From contig NZ_QTUA01000001.1 in NCBI RefSeq assembly GCF_003386865.1, forward strand, positions 1,240,001-1,304,000: a DNA stretch of 64,000 bases, read 5' to 3'. Positions 1 to 6,772 of the stretch are shown here, one piece after another (position 1 is the first letter of the stretch; the number at the start of each line of letters is the position of its first letter). The notes under the pieces are model-generated. The model was not told the origin of the DNA. It saw nothing but the letters and a program-made list of their open reading frames with translations, and did not search any database. The position numbers and the translations under genes were made by a program. The DNA comes from Calidifontibacter indicus. Its GTDB lineage: Bacteria; Actinomycetota; Actinomycetes; Actinomycetales; Dermatophilaceae.

Positions 1-290
1 ATCGCGGCGTCGAGGCTCGAGCCGCAGAGCCGGTTGACGGTGGTGCCGGAGACGGACGTCGGGAGCCCGGCGAGCAGGGCGGCCATCCGGCCGACGTTGC
101 GGTTCTCCTCGCCCGCCCCGTTGGCGTTGCCCCACACGACGTCGTCGATGGCGGCCGGGTCGAAGCTCGGCACCTTCGCCAGCAACGAGGTGATCGCACT
201 GGCGGCGAGGTCGTCGGGGCGGATGCCGGCGAGGCCGCCGGTGTAGCGGCCGAAGGGCGTGCGGGACGCGGCGTAGACGAAGGAATCCAT
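1..290 (-). CDS. pcaF: Thiolase (acetyl-CoA acyltransferase, 3-oxoadipyl-CoA type), partial
   Basis: The ATG lies on the minus strand at 290-288 and 96 residues are visible before the window edge cuts the gene. The N-terminal thiolase fold is clear: a start resembling SFVYAASRTPFGRY, the segment GEENRNVGRMAALLAGLP, and NRLCGSS carrying the nucleophilic cysteine (Cys89). The GE(E/D)NRNV.RMA wording is typical of 3-oxoadipyl-CoA thiolases of the beta-ketoadipate pathway, which split 3-oxoadipyl-CoA into succinyl-CoA and acetyl-CoA; a general acetyl-CoA acetyltransferase cannot be excluded from the N-terminus alone. It is divergent from a LysR regulator across a 75-bp gap containing an inverted repeat, the usual arrangement for a LysR-controlled aromatic-degradation operon continuing to the left of the window. 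Confidence 0.82.
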   Translation of the reverse strand, partial: MDSFVYAASRTPFGRYTGGLAGIRPDDLAASAITSLLAKVPSFDPAAIDDVVWGNANGAGEENRNVGRMAALLAGLPTSVSGTTVNRLCGSSLDAA

Positions 291-313
291 GCCTTCCACC
301 GTAGGGCTGAGCG

Positions 314-333
314 TTGATATCGTGAAGTATCAA
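314..333. promoter_or_regulatory. Candidate LysR operator between divergent thiolase and lysR genes
   Basis: A perfect inverted repeat TTGATA-N8-TATCAA sits in the 75-bp divergent gap, 24 bp from the thiolase start and 33 bp from the LysR start. LysR-type regulators bind dyads of the T-N11-A class in such gaps, so this is the likely shared operator. Binding by this LysR is inferred from position and symmetry only. Confidence 0.55.
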
Positions 334-365
334 TATTGCGCACGATTAATAGTTCGAAGGTCTTG

Positions 366-1265
366 ATGGTTGATCTACGTCAGATGCGCTATTTCGTGGC
401 GGTGGCCGAGGAGGCCCACTTCGGACGTGCCGCCGCCCGCCTGCACATGGCCCAGCCCCCGCTCTCGCAGGCGATTCGGCAACTCGAAGCCGAGCTCGGG
501 GTCGAGTTGTTGCACCGCACCACGCGCAAGGTCGAGCTCTCCGAAGCCGGCCGCGCCTATCTCGACCGGGCACGTGAACTGCTCGCCGGGGTCGATGACG
601 CCGGCGACCTTGCCCGTCGGGTGGCTGCCGGTGCGGTCGGACACCTCACCATCGGCTGTGTCGGCTCGGCCACCTACAGTCACCTGCCCTCCCTGTCGCG
701 CGCACTGGCGGTCGAGCTGCCGGGCGTCGACTTCTCCTTCCGCGGCGAGATGCTCGTGCCCGCGCAGGTGCGCGCGCTGGCAGCCGGTCAGATCGACATC
801 GCGTTGCTGCGGCCGCCGGTCGCCGATGCCGAACTCATCGTCACCCGGTTGCGGCACGACCGCCTCGTCGTCGCACTGCCGGCCGACGATCCGCTCGCCG
901 CGAAGTCGCAGATCCGGGTGCGCGACCTTGCCGACAAGGCGCTCATCGTCCACTCGGCCGGACGCAGTTCGGTGATGTACGACGTCGTCCAGCGACTGCT
1001 GCGCGACGCCGGCATCGCGGCGAAGGTGCGTCACGAGGTGGGGGAGACCTCGACGCTCATCACCCTCGTCGCCGGTGGCTTGGGCGCGGCCATCGTGCCC
1101 GAGCCGGTGACCGCCCTCGCACTGGACGGCGTCGTCTATCGGCGACTGGTGCGCCCGGTCACCACCGTCGAACTGGCGTTGGCGTATCGAGCCGACCGCA
1201 GTGAGCCGCACCTTGCCCGGGCGGTCGACGTGATCCGTGACGTCATCGGTGTGTCGGGCAGCTGA
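366..1265 (+). CDS. LysR-family transcriptional regulator
   Basis: 299 residues, the normal LTTR length. The N-terminal winged helix-turn-helix is at about residues 4-63 (LRQMRYFVAVAEE, then AARLHMAQPPLSQAIRQLE and the wing ending in LHRTTRKVELSEAG). The rest is the periplasmic-binding-protein-like effector domain (about 90-295). ATG at 366 is chosen over an in-frame ATG at 336 because GAAGG ends 5 nt upstream and the family start motif begins here. It is divergent from a probable 3-oxoadipyl-CoA thiolase, so a role in aromatic-compound or beta-ketoadipate catabolism (CatR/PcaQ-like) is likely, with the effector unknown. An inverted repeat in the shared gap is the likely operator, also for autoregulation. 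Confidence 0.9.
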   Translation: MVDLRQMRYFVAVAEEAHFGRAAARLHMAQPPLSQAIRQLEAELGVELLHRTTRKVELSEAGRAYLDRARELLAGVDDAGDLARRVAAGAVGHLTIGCVGSATYSHLPSLSRALAVELPGVDFSFRGEMLVPAQVRALAAGQIDIALLRPPVADAELIVTRLRHDRLVVALPADDPLAAKSQIRVRDLADKALIVHSAGRSSVMYDVVQRLLRDAGIAAKVRHEVGETSTLITLVAGGLGAAIVPEPVTALALDGVVYRRLVRPVTTVELALAYRADRSEPHLARAVDVIRDVIGVSGS

Positions 1266-1360
1266 GCGGCGAGTCAGGTGCGCGGCTTGTCGAGATTCGC
1301 GCGGGTCATGACGCGTGCAGGTCTCGATGACCTGCGCAAAGCCGCGGCCGTGCGTGGACT

Positions 1361-2662
1361 TTACAAACTCTTCGGTCGCACGTCTGGCGGCCAACTGCTT
1401 CGGCTCTGAACGTATTCGAGAGCATCCGGAACATCGTGGTACTCGAGCAGCCCACCTATCTTCTCCGACAGCACGGTTCGCACCTCCTCAGGAGTCGCGA
1501 AGAAGAACTCCCGGCGTGAGTTCACCCAGTTCACGCGGCGCTCGGCAAAGGCTCGATGGAGCTCGTTCTCCAGTGTCACTGCGTCTTCTGAGAAGAACAG
1601 TGCGTGCGTGTCGTACAAGAACGGCACTGACGCATCGCCCAACTCACGGATGCGGTCAGTGGGTTCGAGGCGCCTCGTCATCCCGATCTTCACCATGTCG
1701 GGTCCGAACGCACCGACGTTGGAGATCACGTAGACATATCCCGCCCGAACGTTGGCGATCCGGTAGTCGTTGCTCTCGATGGCTTGGTCAATCTCCTGGA
1801 GGCGGGATTCAAGGTCGCGCGCGGCACTCTCGTCGCCGGCCTCCCGCAGCCGGGCGAGCACCGTGATGTAGTGCTCCCGCTCCTTGTCGAGTCGTTCTCG
1901 TTCGGCCTTCAACTCGGCCTCGGCCCTTCGCTGCTCCCGCAACATCTCACGCTCTTCGCGTGCGCGCTCCCTTTCCTCCTGCACCTTCACCTGGTAGTCG
2001 GCCACGAGGAGCAACTCCTCGATCCGCAACATGTGAAACGCGGGATTGATCCGCATCTCCATCATCGAACCGAGTTTCTCGATCGCTGCCGCGGAGCGAT
2101 CCAAACGCTTCGAGGCTGTCTGGACATTGGCGTTCCTCAACGCGCGGACGCAGTTGTCTGCCTCGGCGTTGTACGCGCGGAGCATGAGCTTGCCGAGATC
2201 GCGGACAAGCTTCCGGCCGTTCGCGAGCGACCCGTTCCAGGTGAACATGTCCGCGGATTCGATTGCGGTGCCGGACTTCACCATGTCGTCCATCCGCCTG
2301 TTGAGCTCGGCGAGGCGCTCCTTGTAGGCGGGTGAGGAATCCAGCGGGTGGCTGTAGCGGTAGATGCCGACGTCCTGGAGCACGCGTTGCTCGTTCACGT
2401 CGACAACCTGGCTGCTCTCCGACTGCGCGAGCTGATTCTCGAGTTCGCGCACGCGCCGCCGTAGCGCGTGTACTTCTTCCGCGACATCTGGACCATCCGG
2501 CGTCGGAGGGGCGACCGGCGCGGACGGTTGATCGTCGGCTTCCTCAAGCCACAGCTTCCAGCCGGGGGGTGGGGCCGGCCAGGACGGATCAGGCGTCCAA
2601 TCAGCCGGCGGGTTCCATCCATCCGGAGGGGTTGGCCAGCCTGGTGGCGAGTTGAACCTCAC
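1361..2662 (-). CDS. DUF4041 and GIY-YIG (T5orf172-type) nuclease-like protein
   Basis: 433 residues from a GTG start. Layout: residues 1-36 are a proline/tryptophan repeat built on PPGW/PP.GW/PSWP units; 60-85 a short coiled coil; about 95-225 the DUF4041-type region (RYSHPLDSSPAYKERL, then AYNAEADNCVRAL and INPAFHMLRIEELLLVADYQ); 225-300 a long charged coiled coil; about 305-390 a GIY-YIG-like domain with GYVYVISN (308-315), VKIGMT (324-329), Arg337, Glu365/367 and NSRREFF. These match the two short beta motifs, Arg and Glu of GIY-YIG nucleases. The start overlaps the stop of the upstream coiled-coil gene (GTGA), so the two are co-translated. G+C is visibly lower than in neighbours. DUF4041/GIY-YIG proteins occur in phages and, as I recall, in a membrane-associated anti-phage nuclease (SNIPE); defence function here is inference. 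Confidence 0.8.
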   Translation of the reverse strand: MRFNSPPGWPTPPDGWNPPADWTPDPSWPAPPPGWKLWLEEADDQPSAPVAPPTPDGPDVAEEVHALRRRVRELENQLAQSESSQVVDVNEQRVLQDVGIYRYSHPLDSSPAYKERLAELNRRMDDMVKSGTAIESADMFTWNGSLANGRKLVRDLGKLMLRAYNAEADNCVRALRNANVQTASKRLDRSAAAIEKLGSMMEMRINPAFHMLRIEELLLVADYQVKVQEERERAREEREMLREQRRAEAELKAERERLDKEREHYITVLARLREAGDESAARDLESRLQEIDQAIESNDYRIANVRAGYVYVISNVGAFGPDMVKIGMTRRLEPTDRIRELGDASVPFLYDTHALFFSEDAVTLENELHRAFAERRVNWVNSRREFFFATPEEVRTVLSEKIGGLLEYHDVPDALEYVQSRSSWPPDVRPKSL

Positions 2663-4035
2663 TGTGTACTCCGCGTCCGAACGCCGTTCGTGGTCGCGGG
2701 CTTGAGTTCGTACGGCGACTTAGACAACGAGGCGCCGAGGTGCTTCAGAGTTTCTTCGGGCACGACCTTGGACAGGTCGAGGTCTGCGAACGCGCCTCGG
2801 TCGGCGGCAACCTGCACAAGCGGGATCAACTCCGGGCGCCCGGTTGCAGCCGAGACAGCCTTCGTCTGCACAGTCAGCGCGACAAGTTGGATCTTTCCGG
2901 CCCGGTCGGCTTCGAAGATCTCGTGGATGGTTCGCACCGCTGTCTGCCAGACCGCGCCTGAATAGCGCGCTTTCAACGCCGTGGCTGTCAGGGGAGTCGG
3001 GGCGATCTCGTCGCTGCTTCGGACGTACTTGTACGCCTTGACAGTCGGCAGACTTGAGGGCTCGGGCACGGTGACGGTAATCGTCAGCTCGCGGGTTGCC
3101 AGCTCGAAGCTGTGCGAGTGGGTCACCGAGAATGACTCCGGGTAGACGGAGTTCGACAGGACGAGCGCCACGTACTCTTCAATTGCTTCTGGCACGTCGA
3201 ATGCGAGCTTGTTCTTGAATTCCTCGATCTCTGCGTTTCGTTCGTCGGCGGCCGCGCGTGCCTCGCGAAACCGGCGATCGTGCGCGTCCCGCGCCGCGTC
3301 CAGGCCAACGAGCCGCTGCTTCTCGTCGGCTTCCCACTTCGCCACCGCAATCGAGTGACCTTGGTCGATGTCGCGGCAGTGGGCCTGCCAGTTGCGGACG
3401 GCTTCTTCGTATTGCTGGCGCGCACGCTGAACCGCCAACTGGTGTTGAGCGCGCGCCTCGTCGACCGCGGCCGCGTGCTTTTTTCGACCGCCGAAAGCAG
3501 CCGCGATGCCGGTGCCGGCTACCGGCTCCACGAACGCAGGTTCCCGATACGTCGGTTGCACCGGCGCCGCCAGTTTTGTCGGGCGGGGAGCAGCGACTCC
3601 GAGTTGGCCGGCATCGAACGCCGTCAACTTCACCTTGGTCTTCAGCGAGTCGAGGTCGATGTAGTCGTCGACGTCGAGGGTCGCGGCGAGGATTCCATCG
3701 ATCTCCGCAAACTGTTCGTCAAGCTTCGCGTTGCGAAGGGCAACTTCGGCTTGTCGGGACTCGACGTGCAACCGCTCCGCTTCGCGTTGGGCCCGCTTGA
3801 GTTCCGCTGCCCGAGCCCTCTCCGCCTGTGCATTCGCACGATCGACCCTGCGGGCATGCGCGTTCGCAGAGCGAATTGCTTCGGCTTGTGCCCGCTCGGC
3901 TGCGCGGCGCGCCTTCTCGGCCTCGCGCTGAGCCTGCGCATACGCGCGCGCGGACTGCGCTTGGCGCTGACGCTCGCGTTGCTCTGCCAACTTCCTCTGG
4001 CGATTGATCTCCGCGAGAAACCCGCGCTTGGCCAT
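2659..4035 (-). CDS. Coiled-coil protein of unknown function, coupled to the DUF4041 gene
   Basis: 458 residues; ATG at 4035-4033 with a good GGGGAG site upstream (the open frame extends further but shows no family-like sequence). Residues 1-115 are an almost uninterrupted Arg/Ala/Glu-rich coiled coil beginning MAKRGFLAEINRQRK; about 112-132 carries a conserved-looking IDGILAATLDVDDYIDLDSL; 190-275 is a second charged coiled coil; 280-458 is a globular alpha/beta domain (IEEYVALVLSNSVYP, then PTVKAYKYVRSSDEI and AVWQTAVRTIHEIFEADR). I recall this architecture in many actinobacterial proteins loosely labelled restriction-system proteins, but I see no PD-(D/E)XK or other nuclease motif. First gene of a two-gene operon; its stop overlaps the GTG of the DUF4041/GIY-YIG gene. 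A structural or sensing partner for that nuclease is plausible but unproven. Confidence 0.75.
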   Translation of the reverse strand: MAKRGFLAEINRQRKLAEQRERQRQAQSARAYAQAQREAEKARRAAERAQAEAIRSANAHARRVDRANAQAERARAAELKRAQREAERLHVESRQAEVALRNAKLDEQFAEIDGILAATLDVDDYIDLDSLKTKVKLTAFDAGQLGVAAPRPTKLAAPVQPTYREPAFVEPVAGTGIAAAFGGRKKHAAAVDEARAQHQLAVQRARQQYEEAVRNWQAHCRDIDQGHSIAVAKWEADEKQRLVGLDAARDAHDRRFREARAAADERNAEIEEFKNKLAFDVPEAIEEYVALVLSNSVYPESFSVTHSHSFELATRELTITVTVPEPSSLPTVKAYKYVRSSDEIAPTPLTATALKARYSGAVWQTAVRTIHEIFEADRAGKIQLVALTVQTKAVSAATGRPELIPLVQVAADRGAFADLDLSKVVPEETLKHLGASLSKSPYELKPATTNGVRTRSTQ

Positions 4036-4130
4036 CTTGTTCTCCCCTTTGTCCCAGTGATGGCCACCGTACCGACGAAGGTCGTTGTGCGGGAGGGCCT
4101 TCCGCCGAAGGTGGGCGGACGTTGGTGGAG

Positions 4131-4736
4131 TCAGCCGCTCACTCCGACAACGAGCCGCGGCTTGCGGGACGGCTCGATGTCGTCGGCGAACTCGGCGGCG
4201 ATGCGATCGACCAAGGGCTGCAGGAACAATCGGCCGAGCTGGCCCACCATGATCGTCACCACCTGCTCGCCGATGGTGTGCTTCATCGAGGCGACACCGG
4301 CGTCGCGCAACTCCCGCACCTGTTGCGCCGACAGGCGGCTCAACCGTTCGACCACATTGCCCATCTCGGTGCTGCTGTCGAGCAGCGCGCGCCGCAGGTA
4401 ATCGACGACCAGCGGGTTCGCCGCGAGCATGTCGGCGACGGCGTCGTCCCGCGCCGCGGCGAGGTCGCGTGGCGGGCGGCTGGTGAGCGGCACCGACGCG
4501 ATCGCCTTCTCGAACCGCTCGACGATGCCGATCTCGACGGCTTCGCGCAGCGCTTCCTTGGTGCCGTAGTGATGCACGATCAGGCCGACCGTCACACCGG
4601 CCGAGGTCGCGACGGCGCGCAGCGGTGCGGCGTCGACGCCGCGGGTGGCGAAGAGCTCGAGCGCTGCCGCCCGGATGCGTTGCTTGGCCGGAACCTCCTG
4701 TGCCGTAACGGATGACACCGGTTGCGCCTTCGCCAT
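4131..4736 (-). CDS. TetR-family transcriptional regulator
   Basis: 201 residues. ATG at 4736-4734 is chosen because a strong GGAGG site lies just upstream and the longer frame adds only non-family sequence. The N-terminal TetR helix-turn-helix is at about residues 18-65 (KQRIRAAALELFATRGVDAAPLRAVATSAGVTVGLIVHHYGTK-type, GLIVHHYG being the recognition-helix end). The C-terminal ligand domain ends in KPRLVVG. It is divergent from an acyl-CoA dehydrogenase, and a perfect palindrome in the gap is the obvious operator, so it probably represses that gene and itself. Ligand unknown; an acyl-CoA is a reasonable guess from context. Confidence 0.9.
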   Translation of the reverse strand: MAKAQPVSSVTAQEVPAKQRIRAAALELFATRGVDAAPLRAVATSAGVTVGLIVHHYGTKEALREAVEIGIVERFEKAIASVPLTSRPPRDLAAARDDAVADMLAANPLVVDYLRRALLDSSTEMGNVVERLSRLSAQQVRELRDAGVASMKHTIGEQVVTIMVGQLGRLFLQPLVDRIAAEFADDIEPSRKPRLVVGVSG

Positions 4737-4803
4737 CTTCGGCCTCCTTCTGCGTTGCGGTCCCAAGAGTGTCCGATGTGACCCATTGCACAACGTCCAT
4801 CGA

Positions 4804-4823
4804 TGCTATACGAATGTATAGCA
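4804..4823. promoter_or_regulatory. Perfect TetR-type operator palindrome
   Basis: TGCTATACGAATGTATAGCA: 8-bp perfect arms around a 4-bp spacer, in the 141-bp gap between the tetR gene (67 bp away) and the acyl-CoA dehydrogenase (54 bp away). Size and symmetry are typical of TetR operators. Binding by the adjacent regulator is inferred. Confidence 0.75.
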
Positions 4824-4877
4824 ACCTTGACCTGCAGACACCCGAAGACCGGCACCGCCGGTAGACAAGGAACCGCG

Positions 4878-6032
4878 ATGCTTCTGGACGACCACCGCTC
4901 GCCGTGGATGACCGAGGAACTCGAAGACCTGCGCAAGCTCACTCGCACGTTCCTGGCCAAAGAGCTTGTGCCACACCAGGAACGCTTCGCCGAACAGCAC
5001 ATGGTCGACCGTGACTTCTGGCGCAAGGCCGGCGACGCCGGGCTGCTGTGCATCAGCATCCCGCAGGAGTACGGCGGCGGTGGCGGCACCTTCCAGCACG
5101 AGTCGGTCATCGCGATCGAGCAGGCGTTGGTCGGCGACGACGGCTGGGCCAACGGCGTGCACAGCACGATCGTCGCCCACTACATCAACGCGTTCGGCAG
5201 CGAGGAACAGAAGCAGCGCTGGTTGCCCGGGATGGCGTCCGGTGAGCTGGTCGGGGCGATCGCGATGACCGAGCCGACGACCGGGTCTGACCTGCAGCGC
5301 GTGCGCACCCGCGCCGTCCGCGACGGTGACGACTACGTGATCAATGGGTCGAAAACGTTCATTTCCAACGGAACTCACTGCGACGTGGTGATCATCGTGG
5401 CGCGCACCAGTGACGAGGCAGGCGGTAAGGGGCTCTCGCTGATCGTCGCGGAGACGGCCGACCTGCCCGGCTTCGAGCGGGGGAGGGTGCTGCAGAAGAT
5501 CGGGCAGCACAGCCAGGACACCCGCGAGCTGTCGTTCGTCGACATGCGGGTGCCGACGGCGAACCTGCTCGGTAACCGCGAGGGCCTGGGGTTCGTGCAA
5601 CTCATGCAGCAGTTGCCGCAGGAGCGCCTCATCATCGCGGTCGGCGCGGCGGCCAGCGCCGAGGCGTCGGTGCGTCTGGCGACGGCGTACGCGAAGGACC
5701 GCGAGGCGTTCGGCGACAACCTGATGTCGTTCCAGAACACCAGGTTCGTGCTCGCCGAGTGCGTCGGTGACGCGCTGGCCGCGCGCACCCTCGTCGACAG
5801 CTGCATCACGCGGCACGTGGCCGGTGAGCTGGACGCGGCCGGGGCCTCGCTGGCGAAGTTCTGGTGCACCGACGTGCAGAACAAGGTGGCCGACAAGTGC
5901 CTCCAGATCTTCGGCGGTTACGGCTTCATGGCGGAGTATCCGATCGCCCGTATCTTCGCCGGCGCTCGCGTGCAGAAGATCTACGGCGGCACCAACGAGA
6001 TCATGAAGGAGCTCGTCGCGCGCTCACTGTGA
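4878..6032 (+). CDS. Acyl-CoA dehydrogenase
   Basis: 384 residues, normal for soluble FAD-dependent acyl-CoA dehydrogenases, which introduce the alpha-beta double bond into acyl-CoA thioesters and pass electrons to ETF. Visible landmarks: the N-terminal helical domain; the FAD-contact segment AMTEPTTGSDLQ; ISNGTHCDVVIIVART; QKIGQHSQDTRELSF; the helical C-domain with QIFGGYGFMAEYPIARIFA; and YGGTNEIMKE, where the Glu after Asn is the catalytic-base position of short/medium-chain members. ATG 4878 is preferred (AAGGAA upstream, and the family start LLDDHRSPWMTEELEDLRKL); the frame opens earlier at 4803 but that would start inside the operator. Divergent from and probably repressed by the TetR gene. 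Exact substrate unknown. Confidence 0.92.
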   Translation: MLLDDHRSPWMTEELEDLRKLTRTFLAKELVPHQERFAEQHMVDRDFWRKAGDAGLLCISIPQEYGGGGGTFQHESVIAIEQALVGDDGWANGVHSTIVAHYINAFGSEEQKQRWLPGMASGELVGAIAMTEPTTGSDLQRVRTRAVRDGDDYVINGSKTFISNGTHCDVVIIVARTSDEAGGKGLSLIVAETADLPGFERGRVLQKIGQHSQDTRELSFVDMRVPTANLLGNREGLGFVQLMQQLPQERLIIAVGAAASAEASVRLATAYAKDREAFGDNLMSFQNTRFVLAECVGDALAARTLVDSCITRHVAGELDAAGASLAKFWCTDVQNKVADKCLQIFGGYGFMAEYPIARIFAGARVQKIYGGTNEIMKELVARSL

Positions 6033-6058
6033 GCGCTGCGGCGCACTGAGCGCCGCGG

Positions 6059-6523
6059 TCACTTCACGCAGGGCACCCCGACGGCCGGCAGATCGGTGAG
6101 CACGGTCGGCGGGGGACCCGTCCGCCCACCGCCCGTGGCCGCGACCCCGCTCGATCCCGCGGCCGTGGCGCTCGTCGTGCTCGACGCCGCGGTGCTGCTG
6201 GTCGGCGAAGGCGATACGGACGGTGTCGCCGGCCCGGCGAACACCCGGCGGACGGTTGCCCGCACCGCCGGGACGTCGACGATATTGACCGATTGCCCGA
6301 TCGGGTCGGTGCCGAACCGTTGCACCGGCAATGTGTAGAAGTGGATCTTCGAGCCGCTCATGTTGCTCGCCAGTCGCACGAGGGCCAACGGGCTGAGCCC
6401 GGAGTCGATGACCATCTTGTCCTTGGTGGCGTTGAGGATGCCGGTCAGCGTCGTCGGGTTGAGCAGGGTGGAGGTCGACTTCGTCTTCTGCAGCAACGCC
6501 ACCAGGAAGGGACTGTCGCTCAC
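6059..6523 (-). pseudogene. N-terminally truncated LytR-CpsA-Psr (LCP) protein remnant
   Basis: 154 residues of open frame match only the C-terminal third of an LCP glycopolymer ligase: FLVALLQKTKSTSTLLNP, then GILNATKDKMVIDSGLSPLALVRLA and a low-complexity Ser/Thr/Pro tail ending in GVPCVK, as LCP tails commonly do. The N-terminal membrane anchor and the Arg/Asp-rich pyrophosphate-binding core are absent, and the remaining ~100 bp to tRNA-Arg shows no continuation in any frame. LCP enzymes attach secondary polymers to peptidoglycan outside the cell; this fragment should be inactive. The break lies close to the 3' end of a tRNA gene, a place where integration and deletion events are frequent, though no integrase is present. 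Confidence 0.7.
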
Positions 6524-6623
6524 CGGCCAAGGGCGCGAAGGTCGCCTGGGAAGAACTCGGGGGAGTCGCGAGCGTCTGCTGAATGGAGGCTCGGATTCCA
6601 GGCGGAATGACGGGCCTCAACGA

Positions 6624-6699
6624 TGGTGCCCCCGGCAGGATTCGAACCTGCGACACCCGCTTTAGGAGAGCGGTGCTCTATCCCCTGAGCTACGAGGGC
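6624..6699 (-). tRNA. tRNA-Arg (CCU anticodon)
   Basis: A full cloverleaf reads on the minus strand: acceptor GCCCTCG/CGGGGGC, D-arm with TAGCTCAGGGGATAGAGCA, anticodon stem CCGCT/AGCGG with loop CTCCTAA (anticodon CCT), T-arm GCAGGTTCGAATCCTGC, discriminator A and an encoded CCA. It decodes AGG. tRNA-Arg(CCU) is a well-known integration target, and a truncated gene lies directly downstream. Confidence 0.96.
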
Positions 6700-6772
6700 G
6701 GGGGCCGGTTTCCCGGCCGCTGCAGTCTAGTTCGCGGCAACAGCCCGGCCGAATCGGCCGGGCCGTCGGCGC

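Noticed and set aside
375-1394. Long antisense frames opposite lysR and many other genes (for example 9822-10856, 40591-42285, 43534-44973)
   Set aside because: They mirror the codon periodicity of high-GC genes, consist of low-complexity Arg/Gly/Ala/His sequence, and lack ribosome sites or family motifs.
4036-4824. Extending the coiled-coil gene upstream to 4824 to give a 721-residue protein
   Set aside because: The added 263 residues run antisense through tetR and its operator, and are Arg-rich shadow sequence; ATG 4035 has a good ribosome site.
6624-6699. Integrated element at tRNA-Arg(CCU)
   Set aside because: No integrase, transposase or duplicated tRNA 3' end is visible in the window.
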